Source of the DNA: Syntrophothermus sp. DTU052
GTDB lineage: Bacteria; Bacillota; Syntrophomonadia; Syntrophomonadales; DTU052
Reading direction: 5' to 3'
Assembly (NCBI GenBank): GCA_001512495.1
Contig: LFRU01000032.1
Location: 624 to 37,416 of the forward strand
Length of the DNA: 36,793 nucleotides
The notes under the pieces are model-generated. The model saw only the letters and a list, made by a program, of their open reading frames with translations. It was not told the DNA's origin and made no database searches. Positions 27,985 through 34,884 of this stretch are shown in pieces (positions within the stretch are counted from its first letter, which is position 1; every line of letters starts with the position of its first letter). The position numbers and the translations under genes were made by a program.

Positions 27985-28190
27985 ATGTTTTGCCCCCTTA
28001 GGATTATAACGTGATCAACGGTGCCGGCTATATGGATTTCTTCAGGATAAAACCCGATCCCTTCACCGGCACGGCTCCCCGGCGAGATTCAACCTGCTAC
28101 CTGCTGCCTCACACCAACCGGCAGCTCGCTTAAAGGATTGCCAAGCTTACTGCTCCGGTTCCTCACCATAATCTATAATTGACATTGCAC

Positions 28191-28220
28191 ATTATATGAT
28201 ACCTTTGACCTAAAAGTCAA
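28191..28220 (-). promoter_or_regulatory. Sigma-A-type promoter of the leuS leader
   Basis: Minus strand TTGACT - 18 nt - TATAAT. Confidence 0.75.
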
Positions 28221-28576
28221 CCTGGCCGGTTCAAGGATTGTTGTAGTTCTGTGATATTGTCACCCTATAACAGTTTTGAGATTAGGCCCCCATGAGAGGG
28301 GAATACATAGCTTTGTCAACAACGAATTGAAGAGACTGCACTTAATCCAAAAACACCTTGAAGGCCTCATTACGATAAATGAGGTCGCCTCGGCTCTGCG
28401 CCAGGCCACGAGAATAAAAAAGGAAGTTGGTTTCCGTCTGTTGAATGTTCAATGAAGAAAAATGCCATAAACTTTCAGCGGATACAGGAATGTTACAATG
28501 ATGCCGCCAAGGATTAACGGAAAATACCGTACTATCGAAGTATGGTAGGTGACGAAGCCTAATGGGGGATGGTGAA

Positions 28577-29851
28577 ATGAAACCAGCGGACGTAGCGGTG
28601 ATCGGCGGAGGTCCGGGAGGGATGGCAGCTGCCATAGCTGCAAAAAGAGCCGGAGCTAAGCGGGTGTTGATCCTGGAACGGGACTCTGACCTGGGCGGTA
28701 TACTACCACAGTGTATTCATGACGGATTTGGAACCTTTATTATGAGGGAGAGGCTTACCGGCCCTGAATACGCTGACCATTACAAATACCTGGTTGCTGA
28801 CAGCGGGGTGGAATGCCTTCTCAATACCACGGTCCTGGAGATAGATGAAGATCGTACCATCCTGGCGGTTAACCCGGATGAGGGCATGTTGACAGTCAAA
28901 TCCCAGGCGGTAATTCTGGCTATGGGCTGCCGCGAAAGAACCCGCTTTCAACTCTTGATCCCCGGAACCCGTCCGGCCGGGGTTTTTACTGCCGGAGCCG
29001 TGCAGCGGCTGGTTAATATTGAGGGATATCTGCCGGGGAAACGAGCGGTTATCCTGGGCAGCGGAGACATTGGTTTGATAATGGCTCGCCGCTTGAAACT
29101 GGAAGGGGTTGAAGTCGAGGGGGTTTATGAGATCCTGCCCCAACCCAGCGGCCTTACCCGGAATGTTGTTCAATGCCTACATGATTATGACATACCCCTT
29201 TACTTGGAGCATACCATCACCATGATCCATGGGAAAAAACGGGTTGAGGGGGTGACAGTCAGCCGGGTTGATGCGGGGCGTAAACCGATTCCCGGCAGTC
29301 AACGTTTTGTTTCCTGCGATACCGTGGTATTATCAGTAGGATTGATTCCTGAAAACGAGCTATCTGAAAAAATCGGGATCATGATGGACCCGGTTACCGG
29401 GGGCCCGCTGGTTGACGAATGGATGGAAACCAGTAATGCCGGGATTTTTGCCTGCGGCAATGTGCTCAATGTTTATGACCTGGTGGATTATGTTACCTAT
29501 ACGGGGGAGACTGCAGGTCAGGGTGCGGCACGATATATAAAAGGACAGCTCCCGGAGCGACACCCGGTTAGGGTCAATGCAGGACCGGGAATAAGGTTGG
29601 TGGTGCCACAGCAGGTAACACCCGCGAGGGTAGTTGACCCCTTCAGTCTCTACCTGCGGGTAGAAGAGGCCAGATCGAATGTGAGGATCGCAGTTAAGAG
29701 CGGGGATATGATTATAGCCCGCCGCCGGGAGCGGGCGGTTAAACCCCCGGAGATGATTAGGCTCATCATTTCACCTGAGAGGCTGAAAGAGGCAGCAGAG
29801 GGTGAGGGCCTTTTAGTTGAGCTTGTGGACGAGGGAGGCGCAGCACGGTGA
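28577..29851 (+). CDS. FAD/NAD(P)-dependent oxidoreductase
   Basis: VAVIGGGPGGMAAAIAAKRAGAKRVLILERD, AVILGSGDIGLIMARRLKLEG, NAGIFACGNVLNVYDLVDYV. Start 28562 or 28577. Confidence 0.9.
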   Translation: MKPADVAVIGGGPGGMAAAIAAKRAGAKRVLILERDSDLGGILPQCIHDGFGTFIMRERLTGPEYADHYKYLVADSGVECLLNTTVLEIDEDRTILAVNPDEGMLTVKSQAVILAMGCRERTRFQLLIPGTRPAGVFTAGAVQRLVNIEGYLPGKRAVILGSGDIGLIMARRLKLEGVEVEGVYEILPQPSGLTRNVVQCLHDYDIPLYLEHTITMIHGKKRVEGVTVSRVDAGRKPIPGSQRFVSCDTVVLSVGLIPENELSEKIGIMMDPVTGGPLVDEWMETSNAGIFACGNVLNVYDLVDYVTYTGETAGQGAARYIKGQLPERHPVRVNAGPGIRLVVPQQVTPARVVDPFSLYLRVEEARSNVRIAVKSGDMIIARRRERAVKPPEMIRLIISPERLKEAAEGEGLLVELVDEGGAAR

Positions 29852-30213
29852 GTAAAAGGAATACCAGCCTGACCTGCATCCTCTGTCCCATGAGCTGTAT
29901 GCTCGAGCTTACAATGGAGGATGAACGGGTTATACAGGTATCCGGCAATAACTGCAAGTTAGGTCCGGCTTATGCGGAAAAGGAAATGATCAATCCGACC
30001 CGAATCCTGACAACTACTGTGGAGATCGAGGGGGCGAGAATCTCCAGGTTACCGGTAAAGACCCAGGAGGAGATTCCCAAATCAATGATCCTCGCATGTA
30101 TGCGAGAGATCAGCAGGATCAAGGTTAAAGCTCCGATCCGCAGCGGCGAAGTTGTACTGGAGAATGTGGCTGGAACCGGGGTTAACGTTGTGGCAACCCG
30201 GGATTTGCACTAG
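29848..30213 (+). CDS. DUF1667-domain protein
   Basis: CILCPMSCMLEL...NNCKLGPAYAEKEMINPTRILTTTVEIEGA; adjacent to and overlapping the FAD oxidoreductase, the usual DUF1667 context. Confidence 0.85.
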   Translation: MSKRNTSLTCILCPMSCMLELTMEDERVIQVSGNNCKLGPAYAEKEMINPTRILTTTVEIEGARISRLPVKTQEEIPKSMILACMREISRIKVKAPIRSGEVVLENVAGTGVNVVATRDLH

Positions 30214-30314
30214 CGGGATTCTGCAGCACTGTTGCCGGTTGGATTATCTCTTTCCAGAGCCGGAAGCGAGCAGATTATGGAATACAATTTGTAATTATTG
30301 AGGAGGACAGCGGG

Positions 30315-31241
30315 TTGGAGAAAAGCATGGTGATAGTAAATCCGGTTTCTGCCAATGGTAGGACCGGACGCAATTGGCCGCGTATTGCCGAAGAGCTAAA
30401 GAATGCCGGGGTGGAATTTGATGTGCAGATCACATCAAGGAGCAGAGAAGCCGTCCAGTTAACCAGAAAAGCCCTTCAGGAGGGTTACCTGACCGTAATT
30501 GCAGTGGGTGGTGATGGTACCCTGAATGAGGTCTTGAACGGCTTTTTTGAGTCGGACAACGCCCATCCCATCAATTCCGAGGCTCGCTTGGGGTTGATAC
30601 CCAGCGGTACCGGCCGGGACTTTATCAAGACCATCAATTACTCCAAGGATCTCAGGCATGCCTGCCGTACCCTGGCTCGAAATCAGACCAGGACCATCGA
30701 CATTGGTCAGGTCTGGTATAGGGATGCGGAGGGAAGACAGACCTTCAGCTATTATATCAACATTGCCGGCATGGGTATGGATGGGGAGACGGTTGACCGG
30801 GTTAACCGGACTACCAAGATCTTTGGCGGTAAAATCTCTTTCTTGTGGGGAACCATAGCAACGCTGGTCCAGTACCGCAACCGGGAATTAACGTTGGAGA
30901 TTGACGGGGCTGTCCGCTATCATGGGGAAGCCACTGTGGTGGCGGTTGCTAACGGCCAGTATTTTGGCGGCGGTATGCGGATTGCTCCTGAAGCCAGCCT
31001 GGATAGCGGCCATTTCGATATTGTGGTGGTTGATGGCATGACCAAGCCTGAAATCTTAGCCAACCTGTACCGGATCTACCAGGGCACCCACCTGAGTTAT
31101 CCCAAGGTACATCTAATGCGGGGAAAGCATGTGCGGGCAACCTCATTACAGAGGGTGCTCCTGAATGTTGACGGCGAGCAGCCCGGGGTGCTTGACGCAG
31201 AATTTCAACTGCTGCCGCAAAAGCTGCAGCTGATCTATTAA
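30315..31241 (+). CDS. Diacylglycerol kinase-family lipid kinase (YegS/BmrU-like)
   Basis: MVIVNPVSANGRTGRNWPRI, VGGDGTLNEVLNGF, IPSGTGRDFIKTI. Confidence 0.92.
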   Translation: MEKSMVIVNPVSANGRTGRNWPRIAEELKNAGVEFDVQITSRSREAVQLTRKALQEGYLTVIAVGGDGTLNEVLNGFFESDNAHPINSEARLGLIPSGTGRDFIKTINYSKDLRHACRTLARNQTRTIDIGQVWYRDAEGRQTFSYYINIAGMGMDGETVDRVNRTTKIFGGKISFLWGTIATLVQYRNRELTLEIDGAVRYHGEATVVAVANGQYFGGGMRIAPEASLDSGHFDIVVVDGMTKPEILANLYRIYQGTHLSYPKVHLMRGKHVRATSLQRVLLNVDGEQPGVLDAEFQLLPQKLQLIY

Positions 31242-31284
31242 GGCGTAAGATGTAAAGGTCGTTGAAACATCCGTAATTATGGTC

Positions 31285-31314
31285 AAAATCACCCCCGGGG
31301 TGATTTCTTTTTTT
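31285..31314 (+). terminator. Intrinsic terminator
   Basis: AAATCACCCC-CGGGGTGATTT followed by a T-rich run. Confidence 0.85.
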
Positions 31315-31761
31315 CGGGGACATATACAATCAAACATAAATAAGTGTGAGTTGGCCTGGTGTAACATGGGATGATTTAAGAATCGACAGATTCCCCCGCC
31401 TCCTGGATGCCGGGAAAGAGAATCAACTGAAAGGAGGCTTGCAAATCATAAGCCAGGACAGGAGTCGGGGTAAAATCCCAATGTTTCCGGCATATAATTC
31501 TATTGCTTGCGAAAAAGGGCATGGCCAGGGAGTGCCCCGGACCCAATTAAAGAGGAGGATTTTAGTTGCGATAAGCCCATGAAATTGATTGGCGGATCTG
31601 TGGAGATGACATGCAGTTGGCGGGGATTTCCCTGGATCCGGGAGAATCCGTGGCGGCTATTAAACCCTGGCATTACATAGCCGCAATTAATCCAGGCGGT
31701 ATGCTTATTATTTGAGCAGCTTAATTAATCAATTCATGGTTTCAAGGGAGGTTGTATTATC

Positions 31762-32571
31762 TTGAAAAAATTATTGGCTGTTGTTATCTGTTTGCTTCTG
31801 GCCTTTTCTATGGTGGGCTGCGGCGGTGCCGAGACGGCCCAGCAATCAGAGCAATCCAAATCGGCTGACGAAGCGGGCGTTCCTGCTGCTTCCGGTGACC
31901 GGCAGGCGCTCATATGTGACAATTACGAGGCCTTTAACAATGCCAAACACGCATATGAAAATCATATAATGGACGCCAGTGAGGACCATGAGGTGGTATC
32001 TATTCACCGGACTCAGGTCATTGTACTTGGGAACACGATTTTTCACTACCTTCTGCCCTTGAGCTTGTTGGGTCAATCAGTAAACATCACCGGGAATTTT
32101 GATGTGAGTATGGAAAAAACAATGCTCGAGCAGGGGTGGGCTGATAATGTAAGTCTGGTTGACAATGGGGATGGCAGCTATCAGATTACCGGCGAAAAAG
32201 ATGGAGACAAGTGGAAGCTGGATGTTGCCTACGATGCAGCCACAGACTCCCTAAGATTGGTCGGTTACGAGAACGACAAGCTGGGGCTTGTTTTTGAATA
32301 CTGCAAACTTGGAAAGGGGTATGCAGCCCAGTACTATTTTGAGGATGTCACCAGCTATGAGCAGGCCCAACCGGTTTATCAGTGGTGCAACTATCGGCTC
32401 GTCTTTGAAGGCAACAATGGGTCCTCGGCTCGTTTTGAAGGGGTAGAATCCGAACCGGCCAGCATCTTCAAGAATCCGCCCGATCCGGACACATGGTTCA
32501 GCGGAGCCACCCAATGGCTGACCATTACTGATGGAAGCTTTACCGGCAAACTGAGCGGTACGGAATTCTAA
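31762..32571 (+). CDS. Putative lipoprotein, unknown function
   Basis: Signal peptide MKKLLAVVICLLLAFSMVGCGG with lipobox; TTG start after GGGAGG. Confidence 0.75.
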   Translation: MKKLLAVVICLLLAFSMVGCGGAETAQQSEQSKSADEAGVPAASGDRQALICDNYEAFNNAKHAYENHIMDASEDHEVVSIHRTQVIVLGNTIFHYLLPLSLLGQSVNITGNFDVSMEKTMLEQGWADNVSLVDNGDGSYQITGEKDGDKWKLDVAYDAATDSLRLVGYENDKLGLVFEYCKLGKGYAAQYYFEDVTSYEQAQPVYQWCNYRLVFEGNNGSSARFEGVESEPASIFKNPPDPDTWFSGATQWLTITDGSFTGKLSGTEF

Positions 32572-32706
32572 TTGAACCGGGCCTAATGGACACCGTACCG
32601 ATATGACATTAATACTTATTGCTCGGAGGGGACTATTCTGTCGTGCGGCGGAATAGTCCCTCAAACTTTATCGCGGGTTATTATCAATACTAAATGTTTT
32701 TCAAGG

Positions 32707-32732
32707 TGAAACTTATTTAATGAGAAAGTGTA
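32707..32732 (+). promoter_or_regulatory. Putative ECF-sigma (autoregulatory) promoter
   Basis: TGAAAC - 16 nt - TGTA, close to the SigW-type TGAAAC-N16-CGTA consensus, 35 nt upstream of the sigma factor start. Confidence 0.45.
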
Positions 32733-32766
32733 TAGAGAAATGAAATCCTCCAGGAGGAATTAATTA

Positions 32767-33348
32767 ATGGATACCCGGGATGACCGCCAACTGGTCCTGG
32801 CATGCCGGAAGGGAGATGAGTACGCTTACCGGGTGTTGCTCTCCCGCTACGAAAGCTATATCTACAGCCTGTGTTTCCGGCTGACCGGGCGGCGGGAAGA
32901 CGCCCTGGAGTTGGCACAGGAGGCCATGGTCAAAATAGTAATGGGCCTGGACAGCTACCAGATCAACCAGCCGTTTAAGCCGTGGCTCCGTCGGTTGGTG
33001 ATCAACACCGGGATTAATTTCCTGCGTCGGCGGTCGCCGGATTTGCTGTCACTCGACCAGGATATCGCGGACGGTCTAACCCTGGGGGATTCGCTGGCCG
33101 CCGGCAACAGCGGAAATCCCCAGATGCGGTTGGAATGGATGGAAACCAGGCAAGCCCTGGAAAAGGCCATGGAGGAATTGCCACCGGAATATCGGCTGGT
33201 GCTCACCCTGCGTCACCAGGAAGGGATGAGTTACAAAGAGATTGCTGATTCGATCGGTATACCGGTTGGTACAGTCAAAACCTATCTCTTCCGGGCTCGT
33301 AATCGGCTGCGGCAAATGTTGAAAGACGTTTATGGATGGGAGGATTAG
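32767..33348 (+). CDS. ECF-type RNA polymerase sigma factor
   Basis: DALELAQEAMVKIVMGLDSYQ, PFKPWLRRLVINTGINFLRRR (region 2), ELPPEYRLVLTLRHQEGMSYKEIADSIGIPVGTVKTYLFRARNRLRQML (region 4). Confidence 0.95.
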   Translation: MDTRDDRQLVLACRKGDEYAYRVLLSRYESYIYSLCFRLTGRREDALELAQEAMVKIVMGLDSYQINQPFKPWLRRLVINTGINFLRRRSPDLLSLDQDIADGLTLGDSLAAGNSGNPQMRLEWMETRQALEKAMEELPPEYRLVLTLRHQEGMSYKEIADSIGIPVGTVKTYLFRARNRLRQMLKDVYGWED

Positions 33349-33773
33349 CCACATTGGAATGTAATCACGAGATGCTGCAACTCTTTCTGGACCGGGAATT
33401 GGAGCCTGAACAGGCCAAAGAACTGAAAAAGCACCTTGCTCGATGTCGTGAATGCCGGCAGGAGCTTTCCCGGCTTAAACTGATGTGGCTGGAACTGGAG
33501 CAGGAGGAGGAATTGGACCTGCCGCCGGAGCTGCCCTTCCTGCGGCAGCAGGCGATAACCGCCGCCAGGACACTGTCACAAATGTCCGCCGGCGAGTTCT
33601 CCTACTGGCAGTCTCAAAAACTGGCATGGGAGCCGGTTACGACTGCAATCACCCTGATTCCGGGAACCCGAACGCTTAGCAGAGCAGCGAGGGCTATTGG
33701 CAGCAGGATTCCGTCGGCTCTGGAGGTTGTGGGGAAAAAGGGGTTAAAACTGGTGTTTCGGGGGCGCAGTTAA
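33336..33773 (+). CDS. Zinc-finger (zf-HC2-like) anti-sigma factor
   Basis: KKHLARCRECRQEL (HxxxCxxC), overlaps the sigma gene; start could be TTG 33354. Confidence 0.85.
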   Translation: MGGLATLECNHEMLQLFLDRELEPEQAKELKKHLARCRECRQELSRLKLMWLELEQEEELDLPPELPFLRQQAITAARTLSQMSAGEFSYWQSQKLAWEPVTTAITLIPGTRTLSRAARAIGSRIPSALEVVGKKGLKLVFRGRS

Positions 33774-34408
33774 TGAGTGTTCTTGCAGTTACATTATTAG
33801 TAATCCTGGGCTTACTCCTGATTCCTATGGTGCTTCCGGTCAGTTTCCATGGTCAGGTACAAATCAAAAATGCTTTTCGCGGTTATGGAGAAGTGTCCGG
33901 ACTCGGAGGTTGGATTAAGTTGTATGTATCAAAGGAACCGGGAGCCGGAACCTGCCAGTACCTAAGGCTGTTTTGCTGGGGAAAAAACCTCGCTACCGGA
34001 AAAGACAAAGCAACATCGAAAAAACAAAAGCCGGGGGCGGGCCAGTTTTTAGCAGTACTTAAACTGGATCTGATGAATGCAGTCTACCGCTACCTGATAA
34101 GACTGGTACCATGTCTCCACCTGGAAGCCCGACTGGACGGCGAGTATGGTACCGGTGATCCGGCCTTAACCGGGATGTTGTCCGGTGTAATTGCGGCCCT
34201 GGCTGCTGAACAACCCTGGGTACGCTTGAATCCAAACTTCATGGAGGCCTGTTTGGATATCGAAGGGGAAGTAAAGGGCAGGCTTTTCCCCATTGTGGTC
34301 TTGTGGCACACTTTAGCCCTGCTTCTTTCATCTCCGGTTCGTTCCCTGTGGTGGCCAAAGTTTAATATCAAAAAATTTAGAGTACGGGAGGTCGTTAAAG
34401 GTGTTTAA
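33773..34408 (+). CDS. DUF2953-like (YtfI-like) protein
   Basis: N-terminal TM segment, Trp-rich C-terminus, overlaps the start of a ytfJ homologue as in Bacillus ytfI-ytfJ. Confidence 0.7.
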   Translation: MSVLAVTLLVILGLLLIPMVLPVSFHGQVQIKNAFRGYGEVSGLGGWIKLYVSKEPGAGTCQYLRLFCWGKNLATGKDKATSKKQKPGAGQFLAVLKLDLMNAVYRYLIRLVPCLHLEARLDGEYGTGDPALTGMLSGVIAALAAEQPWVRLNPNFMEACLDIEGEVKGRLFPIVVLWHTLALLLSSPVRSLWWPKFNIKKFRVREVVKGV

Positions 34409-34751
34409 GGAGAACATCGAAACCATCACATCCCAGTTGGAGAACCTGGTGTCGACCAAAACCATGGTTGGCTCCCCCATCGTCAGCGGCAATGTTACGA
34501 TCATACCCATCCTGTCCGCTTGTTTTGGGTTTGGGACCGGAGTCGGCGAAGGCGGTGAAAAATCAGGTCCGCATCACGGCAAAGGGTCCGGCGGGGGTGG
34601 CGGAGCCAAGGTCGATCCAACTGCCATGGTGGTAATTCAGGATGGTGAGGTAAAGGTATACTCTTTGGGCAAAAAGGGCACCCTGGATAAGCTGGCCGAA
34701 CTCATCCCCACGGTGCTGGAAAATGTGAAGGGCAGTAAATGCGAACAATAA
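34401..34751 (+). CDS. ytfJ: GerW/YtfJ-family sporulation protein
   Basis: VGSPIVSGNVTIIPILSACFGFGTG...GGGGGAKVDPTAMVVIQDGEVKVYSL. Confidence 0.93.
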   Translation: MFKENIETITSQLENLVSTKTMVGSPIVSGNVTIIPILSACFGFGTGVGEGGEKSGPHHGKGSGGGGGAKVDPTAMVVIQDGEVKVYSLGKKGTLDKLAELIPTVLENVKGSKCEQ

Positions 34752-34790
34752 TCAGGCAAAACAAAAAGTGATACCCAAACAGAACGATAT

Positions 34791-34831
34791 CACCGTTCTG
34801 CCTGTGCGACCAGGCAGAACGGTGTTTTTTT
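34791..34831 (+). terminator. Intrinsic terminator after ytfJ
   Basis: CACCGTTCTGCCTG-tgcgac-CAGGCAGAACGGTG followed by TTTTTTT; 14-bp perfect stem. Confidence 0.95.
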
Positions 34832-34884
34832 GGCGTAAGCGCGACTGCTCGTCTGCAGGGGAATAAGCTGTATCCCGTAACCGG

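Larger units (their letters stand above)
27845..28184 (-). promoter_or_regulatory. T-box leader of leuS, interrupted by a tRNA gene
   Basis: Antiterminator sequence AAGGTGGTACCGCGGG (minus strand of 27881-27896), competing terminator, Stem I distal hairpin GCTGCC-GGTTGGTGTGA-GGCAGC (28125-28103), specifier segment GAATCTCGCC (28090-28081), Stem II GTGCCGG...CCGGCAC (28072-28066 / 28027-28021), Stem III closing helix GGCAAA/TTTGCC (27994-27989 / 27905-27900). Confidence 0.88.

Noticed and set aside
31350-31480. Possible degraded second cobalamin riboswitch (ATAAGCCAGGACAGGAG)
   Set aside because: Only a short resemblance to the AAGCCAGGAGACC box; no matching core or P1 pairing seen.
32629-32660. 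Perfect 10-bp inverted repeat GGGACTATTC...GAATAGTCCC
   Set aside because: Probably a terminator after the lipoprotein gene, but it lacks a proper U-tract, so not listed as a firm feature.
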